Under the pieces are notes generated by a model. The model made no database searches. It saw only the letters and a program-made list of their open reading frames with translations, and had not been told where the DNA came from. The position numbers were made by a program, and so were the translations under genes. From Pseudomonas laurylsulfativorans (lineage in GTDB: Bacteria; Pseudomonadota; Gammaproteobacteria; Pseudomonadales; Pseudomonadaceae), in contig NZ_MUJK01000009.1 in assembly GCF_002906155.1 (NCBI RefSeq), positions 124,001 through 188,000 on the forward strand: a DNA stretch of 64,000 nt, read 5' to 3'. How positions within the stretch are numbered: position 1 is the stretch's first letter; each line of letters starts with the position of its first letter. Of this stretch, positions 15,867 to 24,058 are shown one piece after another.

Positions 15867-17096
15867 TTAAGCGAGTTCGGCCAGGAGCAGGAAATTACGC
15901 GGCGTGAGTGGAGTTTCGCAGAACGTTCCGACACGGACACTGTAGCCCTGCTCGGTGAGGAAAAGTGCCCGGTCAAGGACCAGCCAAAGCTCCAACGGAC
16001 GTCGGAAAAGTCCGCGTAGTAGCTCCAGGTTGCGCACCTCGGCCAGTCGCTGCCAACCGGCGGCTTCCAGGGCTGGCCAATCTTGCGGGCCGATTGTGGA
16101 TAACTCTTTGAGTGCGGCCAGGTGATGGCAGTAATCGGCGAAGGATTTGTCCAGCCAGGCGCTGGGCAGGGACGGGGTTGGCAGGTACTCCTCCATGCCG
16201 CGCAGTTGCCGTTGCAGCAAGTCGAAGCCCAGACGCCGGGCCATGGAGGTGTCGCGCTGCCGTCGCACGCGGGCGCCGGCGGTGACCGTTTCGCTCATCG
16301 GTAGCGCAAGGTCGTCGAGGGAAAGTTGTAAGCCGGAGGCTTTGGCCGCCGAGGAAATCGGCGAGTATTGGGCAAGACTGATCCGGTTGTAGCAGCACGG
16401 CGCAATAGCGATTTGTTTACAGCCTGTGGCGCTGGCGAGTTGAATCAGCCGCACATGCAAATCACCGCAGGCGTGAAGCGCGACGGGTGTGTGATGCGCA
16501 CTCAGTAAAGAGGCTGCGTCTGCCGCGAGCACGTCCTGCTCAGTATGAAGAGCGTGCAGGTGATGACGCTGGCTGAGTGCCTGGCCGCTGGCTACCAAGG
16601 CCGGGTCGTATTCCAGGCATGTCAGTTGTTGCCCCGGTTGCAGCAGGCGGCGCCCCAGATGGCCCTTGCCCGAGCACCAGTCCAGCCAATGCAGCGGCGC
16701 CTCGGAAAATTGCAATCGGCTGGAGAAGGCTTCGATCTGCTGCCATTTACGCCCAGGTACGTCGACGTTCAATCGATGACCGGGCGCTTCGAGCACGCGG
16801 GCGGGCAGTTCATCCACAGCACTCAAAGCAACGGACATCGTTGCCAAGGAAGCAAAGGGTTCCGGTGCATTGAGAAGGGCAGGTTGGTTGTGAGCGTTTT
16901 CCGCGTCGTCCAGCGTTCGCCCGCGTAGCCATGAGGCTAACTCCGGGTAGGACGCTTCCCAGGGAAGCCGCAGATGAGTGAACGGGCGAGGCTTCCATAG
17001 GGCCTGATGCTTTGTCAGAAAAGCATCCAGCGCGGTGAAACGGGCGAGCAGCGCCTCGCCCGTCAACACGCAGGGTTCAACGCCCTTGGCAGGCAT
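15867..17096 (-). CDS. SAM-dependent methyltransferase, GSTCD-like (unknown substrate)
   Basis: A 409-residue protein with a methyltransferase core in the middle: WLDWCSGKGHLGRRLL (SAM motif I, about residue 138), CLEYDP, then ALHACGDLH and IAPCCYN. These cysteine and histidine motifs are typical of the Methyltransf_32 group related to GSTCD-type RNA methylases. The first 120 residues are unassigned. Its ATG overlaps the end of the upstream permease gene by 20 bases, so it appears to be the last gene of the amino-acid transporter operon. The same order occurs in P. aeruginosa, as I recall. Target unknown. Confidence 0.8.
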   Translation of the reverse strand: MPAKGVEPCVLTGEALLARFTALDAFLTKHQALWKPRPFTHLRLPWEASYPELASWLRGRTLDDAENAHNQPALLNAPEPFASLATMSVALSAVDELPARVLEAPGHRLNVDVPGRKWQQIEAFSSRLQFSEAPLHWLDWCSGKGHLGRRLLQPGQQLTCLEYDPALVASGQALSQRHHLHALHTEQDVLAADAASLLSAHHTPVALHACGDLHVRLIQLASATGCKQIAIAPCCYNRISLAQYSPISSAAKASGLQLSLDDLALPMSETVTAGARVRRQRDTSMARRLGFDLLQRQLRGMEEYLPTPSLPSAWLDKSFADYCHHLAALKELSTIGPQDWPALEAAGWQRLAEVRNLELLRGLFRRPLELWLVLDRALFLTEQGYSVRVGTFCETPLTPRNFLLLAELA

Positions 17097-17766
17097 CGAC
17101 GCGCAACCAGCGCTCCAGCAGCTTGAAGCCGCGCACCAGCACGTAGGCCATCACCAGGTAGAACATGCCCGCGGCGAAGAAGATCTCCACCGGCAGGTAG
17201 GTCCGGGCAATGATGGTGCGGGCCATGCCGGTCAGCTCCAGCAAAGTCACGGTGCTGGCCAGGGCACTGGCCTTGAGCATCAGGATCACTTCGTTGCTGT
17301 AGGCCGGTAAGCCGATGCGCGCGGCGCGCGGCAGCATGATGTAGAACAGCGCCTTGGGTTTGGACATGCCCAGTGCTCGCGCCGCTTCGATCTCGCCCGG
17401 TGGAATCGCCTGAATGGCGCCACGCAGGATTTCCGCAATATAGGCCGCCGTGTGCAGGGTCATGGTCGCCGTGGCGCACCAGAACGGATCGCGCAGGTAC
17501 GGCCACATCGAACTGTTACGGATCACGTCGAACTGTGCCAGGCCGTAGTAGACCAGGAACAGTTGAACCAGCAGCGGAGTGCCACGGAAAAAGAAGATGT
17601 AGCCGTAGGGAAATGCCCGCACCCACCACAGGCGCGACGAGCGGGCGATGCCCAGCGGAATGGCCAGCAGTAAACCGGCGATCACGGCGATGGCCACCAG
17701 TTCCAGGGTCAGCGTCGCGCCCTGGGCCAGTTTCGGCAGCCACTTGATGATGACTTCCCAGTTCAT
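17077..17766 (-). CDS. Amino-acid ABC transporter permease, HisM-like
   Basis: A 229-residue inner-membrane permease of the polar amino-acid family. It has about five membrane helices and the EAA loop GEIEAARALGMSKPKALFYI, which docks the ATPase. The start at 17766 overlaps the stop of the HisQ-like gene (ATGA). The open frame reaches 18048, but that extension is the HisQ-like gene in another frame. It forms a heterodimeric channel with the HisQ-like permease. Confidence 0.9.
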   Translation of the reverse strand: MNWEVIIKWLPKLAQGATLTLELVAIAVIAGLLLAIPLGIARSSRLWWVRAFPYGYIFFFRGTPLLVQLFLVYYGLAQFDVIRNSSMWPYLRDPFWCATATMTLHTAAYIAEILRGAIQAIPPGEIEAARALGMSKPKALFYIMLPRAARIGLPAYSNEVILMLKASALASTVTLLELTGMARTIIARTYLPVEIFFAAGMFYLVMAYVLVRGFKLLERWLRVDACQGR

Positions 17767-18458
17767 TGGGTGCTCCTCGCGAAGCCGCGAGCGGCGCGTT
17801 TTTCCAGGAAGTACATGCCGGTCATCGCCAGCACCGTCAGGCCCAGGTACATGAACGCGGCCACCATATAGAAGGTGAACGGCTGTTTGGAGACGGTCAC
17901 GCCGATTTGCGCGTGACGCATGATTTCTTCCAGGCCGATCACCGACACCAGCGCGGTATCCTTCATCAGGATCATGAACAGGTTGCCCAGGCCGGGCAGG
18001 GCGATGCGCCACATCTGCGGCATGATCAACCGGGTGAAGATGCGCCACTTCGACAGGCCCAAGGCCACGCCGGCTTCACGATGGCCTTTGGGGATGGCGA
18101 GGATCGCGCCGCGAAACACTTCGGTGGCGTAGGCGCCGAAGCACAGGCCCAGCGCAATCACACCGGCGGCGAAGGCGTTGAGTTCGAGATCGGGGTTGCC
18201 GAAAAACTCGCCCAGGGCCCGCATCAAATTGACTGTGCCGAAGTAGATCAACAGCACCCAGAGCAATTCCGGGATGCCGCGAACCAGGGTCGAATATGTG
18301 CCGCCAAGCCATTGCAGCGGCTTGTACGGGGAAGTCTTGGCCAAGGCGCCGAACAGACCGAGCACCAGCCCCAGGCACAGGGCCGAGAGTGCCAGTTTCA
18401 CAGTCATCAGCGCGCCAGCGGCGAGCGCCGGGCCGAATCCGTAGAGGTCGATAATCAT
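17763..18458 (-). CDS. Amino-acid ABC transporter permease, HisQ-like
   Basis: A 231-residue inner-membrane permease with an N-terminal helix (GFGPALAAGALMTVKLALSA), about five membrane segments and the EAA-type loop KGHREAGVALGLSKWRIFTR. It pairs with the HisM-like subunit downstream, whose start it overlaps by four bases. A strong GC hairpin separates it from the upstream binding-protein gene, which would make the binding protein more abundant than the permeases. Confidence 0.9.
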   Translation of the reverse strand: MIIDLYGFGPALAAGALMTVKLALSALCLGLVLGLFGALAKTSPYKPLQWLGGTYSTLVRGIPELLWVLLIYFGTVNLMRALGEFFGNPDLELNAFAAGVIALGLCFGAYATEVFRGAILAIPKGHREAGVALGLSKWRIFTRLIMPQMWRIALPGLGNLFMILMKDTALVSVIGLEEIMRHAQIGVTVSKQPFTFYMVAAFMYLGLTVLAMTGMYFLEKRAARGFARSTQ

Positions 18459-18492
18459 GGATTTCTTTTCAAATCGCGGCAGGCAAGGCCGG

Positions 18493-18524
18493 GGACCGGC
18501 ACCGCCCGAGGAGGGCGCCGGTCC
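18493..18524 (-). other. Intercistronic hairpin between binding protein and permease
   Basis: GGACCGGC pairs with GCCGGTCC, with an inner GCCC/GGGC stem after a bulge. There is no T-tract. Its place, 3' of a periplasmic binding-protein gene and 5' of the permeases, is the usual site for stabilising or attenuating hairpins. Confidence 0.6.
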
Positions 18525-18536
18525 GGCAGGTCAGAA

Positions 18537-19286
18537 TCAGTAGATGCTGAACGGGAAGTACTTGTCGTTGATTTTCTTGTAGGTGCCGTCAGCGACGATT
18601 TCTTTCAGCGCGGCGTTCAGCTTCACGCGGATCGGATCGTTTTTACGCACGGCAATACCGATCTTGTCGCTTTCTTCCACTGGGTCGCCCTTGAACTCGT
18701 AGTCACGGCCAGCGTCGCTTTTGAGCCACTCGTAGTTGACGTACTTGTCGGCCAGGATGCCGTCCAGGCGGCCGGAAGTCAGGTCGAGGTAAGCGTTTTC
18801 CTGGGTGTCGTAGAGCTTGATGGTGATGTCGTCACCATAGTTGTCTTCCAGGAAGGTACCGGCCAGGGTCGCGCGCTGGGCACCGATGATCTTGCCTTTG
18901 ACCGAAGCCTTGTCGGTTTTGAAGTCGACGTCTTTCTTGGCGATGAATTGCAGCTTGTTGGAGTAGTACGGGTCGGTGAAGTCCACCGCTTGCTTGCGCT
19001 CGTCGGTGATCGACATCGAGGAGATCAGGAAGTCGAACTTCTTGGCGTTCAAGGCCGGGATGATGCCGTCCCAGTCGGAGGTCACGACGGTGCACTCGAC
19101 TTTCATCTTGGCGCACAGGGCGTCGCCGATCTCTTTGTCGAAGCCGACGACATTGCCACTGGCATCTTTATTGTTGAACGGCGGGTAAGCCGCTTCGATG
19201 CCCATCTTCAGGGTTTCGGCCATGGCACCGGCGCTGAACGCCAGGGTGACGGCGGCAGCCAGGAAGACCTTTTTGTAGTTCTGCAT
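18537..19286 (-). CDS. Periplasmic polar amino-acid-binding protein
   Basis: A 249-residue SBP_bac_3 protein. The signal peptide MQNYKKVFLAAAVTLAFSAG ends near AMA, followed by the mature opening ETLKMGIEAAYPPFNNKDAS. The signature GFDKEIGDALCAKM and the SSMSITDERK block are those of the lysine/arginine/ornithine- or histidine-binding group. The start at 19286 has GGAGCTACCCAC before it; a longer frame to 19352 overlaps the ATPase gene and is not used. The exact ligand (basic amino acid likely) is not fixed by sequence. Confidence 0.92.
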   Translation of the reverse strand: MQNYKKVFLAAAVTLAFSAGAMAETLKMGIEAAYPPFNNKDASGNVVGFDKEIGDALCAKMKVECTVVTSDWDGIIPALNAKKFDFLISSMSITDERKQAVDFTDPYYSNKLQFIAKKDVDFKTDKASVKGKIIGAQRATLAGTFLEDNYGDDITIKLYDTQENAYLDLTSGRLDGILADKYVNYEWLKSDAGRDYEFKGDPVEESDKIGIAVRKNDPIRVKLNAALKEIVADGTYKKINDKYFPFSIY

Positions 19287-19299
19287 GTGGGTAGCTCCG

Positions 19300-20073
19300 T
19301 TAGCGGTTGCTGGACATGAATTGTTTGCAGCGCGCCGAAAGCGGGTTTTCAAACACCTGCTGTGGCGATCCTTGCTCTTCTACCAAGCCCTGGTGAAGGA
19401 ACACCACTTCGCTGGAGACCTGACGGGCAAAGCCCATTTCATGGGTCACGAGCAGCATGGTGCGGCCTTCTTCGGCCAGTGCGCGGATGACATTAAGTAC
19501 TTCCTGGACCATTTCCGGGTCAAGCGCCGAGGTGGGCTCGTCGAACAGGATGACCTTGGGCTGCATGGCCAGGGTGCGGGCGATGGCTGCCCTCTGTTGC
19601 TGACCGCCGGACAACTGCGCCGGGTAGGCATGGCGCTTGTCGGCGATGCCGACCTTGGCCAGCAGGGCTTCGGCGACTTCGATGGCTTCGGCCTTGCTCT
19701 GGCCGAGCACGCGGCGCGGGGCTTCGATGATGTTGTCGAGCACGCTCATGTGCGGCCACAGATTAAAGTTTTGAAACACAAAACCGATTTCGCTGCGCAG
19801 GCGATTGATCTGCTTGCCGTCGGCGGCAACCAGTTCACCGTTCTTCGCGGCCTTGAGCTTGAGTTCTTCGCCGGCGACCAGGATCTGGCCCTGGTGCGGA
19901 TTTTCCAGCAGGTTGATGCAGCGCAGGAACGTGGACTTGCCGGAGCCGGAAGAACCCAGGATCGAGATCACGTCGCCGTCGCGGGCGGTCAGCGAGATGC
20001 CTTTGAGCACCTCCAGCGAACCGTAGCGTTTGTGCAAGTTGCGGATTTCAAGCGCGGGCGTGGCCTCAGCCAT
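19300..20073 (-). CDS. Amino-acid ABC transporter ATPase, HisP-like
   Basis: A 257-residue ATPase with Walker A GSSGSGKST at residues 40-48, the Q-loop FVFQNFNLWPH, signature LSGGQQQRAAIAR, Walker B VILFDEPTSALDPE and the switch His in LLVTHEMGFA. It is the first gene of the ATPase - binding protein - HisQ - HisM - methyltransferase operon. The regulatory region is shared with the divergent gabP-type gene. Matches the P. aeruginosa PA5152-PA5155 order as I recall it. Confidence 0.93.
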   Translation of the reverse strand: MAEATPALEIRNLHKRYGSLEVLKGISLTARDGDVISILGSSGSGKSTFLRCINLLENPHQGQILVAGEELKLKAAKNGELVAADGKQINRLRSEIGFVFQNFNLWPHMSVLDNIIEAPRRVLGQSKAEAIEVAEALLAKVGIADKRHAYPAQLSGGQQQRAAIARTLAMQPKVILFDEPTSALDPEMVQEVLNVIRALAEEGRTMLLVTHEMGFARQVSSEVVFLHQGLVEEQGSPQQVFENPLSARCKQFMSSNR

Positions 20074-20347
20074 GTGCGTTCCTCATATATGTTGCGCTCC
20101 TGCTGTTGGTGGCCTTCCTGGCGAGGCGGCCAACCTAGCATAGCGTTTCAATGGCAGCCAACAGCGCTACGGACGGTAAACGGCTGGCGTGGGGCAGGTT
20201 GTCGCATCGGCGCAGCAGACTGTCGCCCCATCAACAACCGAACAGCCGTTTGAACCTTGCCTGTCGATAAAAAGCGAGGTGGCTGTCGCAAAAAAAGGCG
20301 CGATGTTGCCAGCTTTGACAGGGTGTTGGAAGCGCTATCCGGCCAAA

Positions 20348-20375
20348 TGCACCGGTTGTGCACTTTTAATGTGCG
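20348..20375 (+). promoter_or_regulatory. Overlapping NtrC-like boxes
   Basis: TGCACTTTTAATGTGCG (20359-20375) matches the NtrC consensus TGCAC-N7-GTGCA in all but the last base. An overlapping TGCAC-N5-GTGCA (20348-20362) is a second palindrome with shorter spacing. They lie about 155-180 bases upstream of the sigma-54 promoter, a usual enhancer distance. Confidence 0.6.
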
Positions 20376-20527
20376 CAGAGCCATTTTCAGGTGTGTTTCC
20401 GGTGCGCGGATTTGCCCCGCAAAGTGGGTCACAGGGTAACGTTCTGGCAAAGTGCCATTAAATTCAATGGGTTGCGATGACCGTCCAGTCAAAGCGAGAT
20501 CGCCGGGGTAGAGGGTTCTGAAATATT

Positions 20528-20544
20528 TTGGCGCAATTATTGCG
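20528..20544 (+). promoter_or_regulatory. Sigma-54 promoter of gabP-type gene
   Basis: TTTGGCGCAATTATTGC has GG and GC with exactly ten bases between, close to TGGCAC-N5-TTGC. The start of transcription would be near 20555, about 83 bases before the ATG. Confidence 0.75.
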
Positions 20545-20637
20545 TGCAGAATCCAGAACGCCCCGTTGGCTTCTTTTTACGAGAAGGATCGCCGAACGGG
20601 ATGCACGCATTCGCTTCTCCTTACAAAGGTAGTTTCA

Positions 20638-22029
20638 ATGAGCAGTACCCAAAGCTCTAATGGCCTCGAACAGGGGCTCAAACCGCGTCACGTGACAATG
20701 CTGTCGATTGCCGGGGTTATCGGCGCCGGCTTGTTCGTTGGCTCGGGTCACGCCATCGCCGCTGCAGGTCCGGCTGTTCTGTTGGCTTACGCCGCCGCCG
20801 GCATGTTGGTGGTGTTGGTCATGCGCATGCTCGGCGAAATGGCCGTTGCCTCGCCGGACACCGGTTCGTTTTCGACTTACGCCGACCGCGCGATCGGTCA
20901 CTGGGCCGGTTTCACCATCGGCTGGCTGTACTGGTGGTTCTGGGTGCTGGTGATTCCACTGGAAGCCAACGCCGCCGCGACCATCCTGCATGCCTGGTTC
21001 CCTGGCGTGGACATCTGGGCCTTCGCTCTGGTCATCACGATGCTGCTGACCGTGACCAACCTGTTCAGCGTAAAAAACTACGGTGAATTCGAGTTCTGGT
21101 TTGCCCTGATCAAAGTGTTGGCCATCATCGGTTTCATTGTTCTGGGCCTCATGGCGATCTTCGGCTTCCTGCCAGGCAGCCAGGTCAGCGGCGTTTCACA
21201 CCTGTTCGATACCCAGGGCTTCCTGCCAAACGGCATGGGCGCGGTGCTGGGTGCCATTCTGACCACCATGTTTTCCTTCATGGGTACCGAGATCGTGACC
21301 ATCGCGGCCGCGGAATCGAAAGACCCGGGCAAGCAAATCTCCAAGGCCACCAACTCGGTGATCTGGCGGATCGGTTTGTTCTACCTCGTATCGATCTTCA
21401 TCGTCGTGGCCCTGGTGCCTTGGAACGACCCGGTACTGGCGAGCCTGGGTTCCTACCAGACAGTGCTTGAGCGCATGGGCATCCCGAACGCCAAGATGAT
21501 CGTCGACATCGTGGTGTTGGTCGCCGTGACAAGCTGCCTGAACTCGGCGCTCTACACGTCGTCGCGGATGTTGTTCTCCCTGGGCAAGCGCGGCGATGCG
21601 CCGGCGATGTCCACCCGCACCAACAAAAGCGGTACGCCGTACTGGGCGGTGATGCTGTCCACCGGCGCTGCGTTCCTGGCAACGTTCGCGAACTACGTGG
21701 CTCCGGCTGCCGTGTTCGAATTCCTGCTGGCCAGCTCCGGCGCCATCGCATTGCTGGTGTACCTGGTGATTGCGATCTCGCAACTGCGCATGCGTAAGCA
21801 GCGTATTGCGCGCGGGGAAAAAATCGCCTTCAGCATGTGGCTGTTCCCGGGCCTGACCTACGCGGTGATCGTATTCATCGTTGCGGCCCTGACCATCATG
21901 CTGTTCCAGGATGCCCATCGTGTGGAAATCCTCGCGACCGGCTTGCTCAGTGCCTTGGTAGTAGCGGCCGGCTTGCTGGTGGCGCGCCGCCGTAAACTGG
22001 AAAAACGTGGCGCTGTGGTGCTGAACTGA
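20638..22029 (+). CDS. gabP: GABA permease-type amino-acid transporter
   Basis: A 463-residue inner-membrane transporter of the APC superfamily, AAT family, with about 12 helices. It opens GLKPRHVTMLSIAGVIGAGL, the family signature, and carries the FSFMGTEIVTIAAAES block in helix 6 and RMLFSLGKRGDAP. These match GabP-type permeases; related permeases for beta-alanine or proline cannot be excluded. The start at 20638 follows AAAGG; a TTG upstream would overlap the promoter leader. Sigma-54 and NtrC sites upstream indicate induction under nitrogen limitation. A strong terminator follows. Confidence 0.85.
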   Translation: MSSTQSSNGLEQGLKPRHVTMLSIAGVIGAGLFVGSGHAIAAAGPAVLLAYAAAGMLVVLVMRMLGEMAVASPDTGSFSTYADRAIGHWAGFTIGWLYWWFWVLVIPLEANAAATILHAWFPGVDIWAFALVITMLLTVTNLFSVKNYGEFEFWFALIKVLAIIGFIVLGLMAIFGFLPGSQVSGVSHLFDTQGFLPNGMGAVLGAILTTMFSFMGTEIVTIAAAESKDPGKQISKATNSVIWRIGLFYLVSIFIVVALVPWNDPVLASLGSYQTVLERMGIPNAKMIVDIVVLVAVTSCLNSALYTSSRMLFSLGKRGDAPAMSTRTNKSGTPYWAVMLSTGAAFLATFANYVAPAAVFEFLLASSGAIALLVYLVIAISQLRMRKQRIARGEKIAFSMWLFPGLTYAVIVFIVAALTIMLFQDAHRVEILATGLLSALVVAAGLLVARRRKLEKRGAVVLN

Positions 22030-22046
22030 TCCATACCGCGTAACGC

Positions 22047-22084
22047 AAAACGGCCGCTGTCTGCGATGACAAGCGGCCGTTTTT
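22047..22084 (+). terminator. Terminator after gabP
   Basis: AAAACGGCCGCT / AGCGGCCGTTTT stem with a structured loop and a T-run. It is bidirectional and also closes the minus-strand gene at 22101. Confidence 0.92.
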
Positions 22085-22100
22085 GTTTGAGTCGTAAGCC

Positions 22101-22556
22101 TTACTCGGCTTTTTCTTCCGACACTTCCTGCGACTCGCGGTAGACATCCAGCGCAGCGCCGAAGTCAGCAATGAACTGCGGCTCGCTCAGCCATGCCTGG
22201 GCGGCGTCGCGGTCCATGCCGTCGGCCCACATGCGATAGTCGATCAGCATGTCGGCGGCCAGGTGAGTAGCGGCCATGCCTTCGTCGTCGGCGTTTTCCA
22301 TGTCCAGCAGTTCTGGATGGTCGATGATGATAAAGGCGAGGTTCGTCAGCAACACCGAGAGCATTTCGCTGCGGCTGACGGCTTCCGCGTCACGCATTTT
22401 GCTGAACATCGCCAGGGTGTATTCCGGGATCGGCTCGGCGAGGTGGCCGAGTTCATCATCGTCCAGTGCGGCGGGTTTTCTGCCGTGGATATTGATCTGC
22501 TTGGCTTTGGCTTTTGCGCGCTTGGCGCGTTTCTGTTGCTTGTTCAGGGAGGCCAT
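22101..22556 (-). CDS. Unknown protein, paralogue B of a tandem pair
   Basis: A 151-residue cytoplasmic protein with a very basic N-terminus (MASLNKQQKRAKRAKAKAKQ) and an acidic, helical remainder. It is clearly related to its upstream neighbour: both share the basic leader, a DAE..S...M segment, a (L)IDYR-W motif and an AW....F.ADF/Y.AA.D tail. I do not recognise the family. The basic tail suggests binding to nucleic acid or ribosomes; that is inference. The six-base gap to the neighbour indicates co-transcription. Confidence 0.8.
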   Translation of the reverse strand: MASLNKQQKRAKRAKAKAKQINIHGRKPAALDDDELGHLAEPIPEYTLAMFSKMRDAEAVSRSEMLSVLLTNLAFIIIDHPELLDMENADDEGMAATHLAADMLIDYRMWADGMDRDAAQAWLSEPQFIADFGAALDVYRESQEVSEEKAE

Positions 22557-22562
22557 GGGAAC

Positions 22563-22979
22563 TCAGTTCGGTTTCTGTTGGGTTTGCGCGGCAATGGCGT
22601 CGGACGCCGCCACGTAGTCAGCCTGGAAGGCCGGTGATTCGATCCACGCCAGGGCGCCGGCCTCGTCGGTTTCGGTAGACCACTGGCGGTATTCGATCAA
22701 GGCGGCAAGGATGAAGTCCATCGCGCCTTCTTCGCCTTCCTGCTCGTATACCAGTTCCAGCAAAGGGTCTTCGAGGAAGGCCGTGCACATGGCTTGCTGG
22801 CTGATCTTTTCGGCGTCGATCATTTTCTTGAACAGTTCGGTCAGGTCCACCGACTCGAAGTCGATGCGATCGTCGTTCGGGTCCAGTTCCACCGGCGCGG
22901 CAGCCCGCTGGGTGCGGTTCTGCTTGGCTTTGGCCTTGGCGCGGGAGGCGCGTTTTTGCTGCTTGTTGGCGGAAGCCAT
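22563..22979 (-). CDS. Unknown protein, paralogue A of a tandem pair
   Basis: A 138-residue protein starting MASANKQQKRASRAKAKAKQ, followed by an acidic helical domain (DLTELFKKMIDAEKISQQAM, AALIEYRQW). It pairs with the downstream paralogue, from which it has diverged to roughly a third identity by eye outside the N-terminus. There are no membrane segments or signal. Function unknown. The alpha/beta hydrolase gene lies 36 bases upstream on the same strand, so the three may be one transcript. Confidence 0.8.
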   Translation of the reverse strand: MASANKQQKRASRAKAKAKQNRTQRAAAPVELDPNDDRIDFESVDLTELFKKMIDAEKISQQAMCTAFLEDPLLELVYEQEGEEGAMDFILAALIEYRQWSTETDEAGALAWIESPAFQADYVAASDAIAAQTQQKPN

Positions 22980-23015
22980 GGGCGTCGTTCCGTATTCGTT
23001 GAAAGGGCAAAAGGC

Positions 23016-23990
23016 CTAGTTGCGTGGCACTCGCCGCCCGGGGGTATCGGGGGCCAGTTCGCCGTTTTGCAGCCAGGCCAATGCAATGGGCCATAGTGTG
23101 GCTTGGTATGCGCTGCGAAAAAAGGCGAAATGTCCGACTTCTTCTTCACCGATGTCTTCGGGATGGATGCGCAAGTGAGCGTTTGTGCTGCCGGTGAAGT
23201 AGCCGAGCAGGCGTTCGATGGCCGGGACCGTGCCGTAGGGATCGTCGCTGATGCTGATGGCCAGGGTTTGCGCGGTGACACCGGCAAAGGGCAACTGCCC
23301 GGCGGTTTTGCTGATCGCGCGACCGCTGGAGCGTTTTTCGTAACGGGCAGTGGAGAGGCTCCAGTCACGGACCACGCCGGCGGGTGTGTCTTCCAGCCAT
23401 CCGAGGCGTTTGCCCGGAAAGTAGCCGTAGATCATCGTCACCAGTGGCATCAGCACATGCCACTTGGCGAACATGCGCCAGCGATGGGCAGGTGCATAGT
23501 CGCGCCAGTAGGCGAATTGCGCACCGACCGTCACCAGACGCCGAATCAGGTGCCCGGACGCCCCCAGGCCTGCTGCACAGCCACCAAAACTGTGGGCGAC
23601 CACATCGATAGGATGCCCAGGGAACTCACGCTGTGCACGCTTGAGCATCGCCTCGAAATCCAGTGCTCCCCAATCGGTCCATGAAGCCTTGAGACCTTTG
23701 AGCGATGCCGGCCGCGACTCGCCGATCCCGCGGTAGTCATAGGTGATGACATCGAAGCCATGGTCGAACAGATAGTCGGCGAAGCGCGAGTAATGGCGAC
23801 AACGAACCGAGGTGGCGGCATTGATGATAACGACCGGACGAGCGGCGTCCAGGGAAGGGTGCCGCCAGGTGAAACCACCGAGGACAAAGCCGTCTGCAGC
23901 GGTTTCCTTGAACGGTTCGCCGGACGCAACGCGTTGCAATGGCAACTCGATTTGAGTTGGGACGAGTGAAGGCGTTTCCTGCAAATTCAT
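23016..23990 (-). CDS. Alpha/beta hydrolase-fold protein
   Basis: A 324-residue alpha/beta hydrolase, probably an esterase or lipase-like enzyme. Strand-loop VVIINAATSVRCRHYSRFAD supplies the oxyanion area, and the DYRGIGESRP segment is typical. The nucleophile Ser is in VVAHSFGG (Ala replaces the first Gly of GxSxG). The Asp is probably in ISDDPYGT and the His near EVGHFAFFRS. The start at 23990 gives MNLQETPSLV; an ATG at 24053 would add 21 residues that overlap little else. Substrate unknown. Confidence 0.85.
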   Translation of the reverse strand: MNLQETPSLVPTQIELPLQRVASGEPFKETAADGFVLGGFTWRHPSLDAARPVVIINAATSVRCRHYSRFADYLFDHGFDVITYDYRGIGESRPASLKGLKASWTDWGALDFEAMLKRAQREFPGHPIDVVAHSFGGCAAGLGASGHLIRRLVTVGAQFAYWRDYAPAHRWRMFAKWHVLMPLVTMIYGYFPGKRLGWLEDTPAGVVRDWSLSTARYEKRSSGRAISKTAGQLPFAGVTAQTLAISISDDPYGTVPAIERLLGYFTGSTNAHLRIHPEDIGEEEVGHFAFFRSAYQATLWPIALAWLQNGELAPDTPGRRVPRN

Positions 23991-24058
23991 CGGCGTCGGA
24001 CCTTTGCGGGTAGCTGCCAACAATAGTCTTGATGCCGTTGATGAACAATCCATTGGCC

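Larger units (their letters stand above)
20074..20637. promoter_or_regulatory. Divergent control region, amino-acid transporter / gabP
   Basis: A 564-base gap with no gene. It contains NtrC-like boxes (20348-20375) and a sigma-54 promoter (20528-20544) serving gabP. I do not see a clear sigma-54 site for the leftward transporter operon. Confidence 0.6.

Noticed and set aside
15664..15870. 68-codon frame in the AT-rich gap
   Set aside because: No ribosome site, ends at the edge of the next gene, no recognisable sequence.
17077..18048. 323-codon reading of one long permease
   Set aside because: The first part is the HisQ-like gene in the wrong frame; the real HisM-like start is at 17766 with ATGA overlap.
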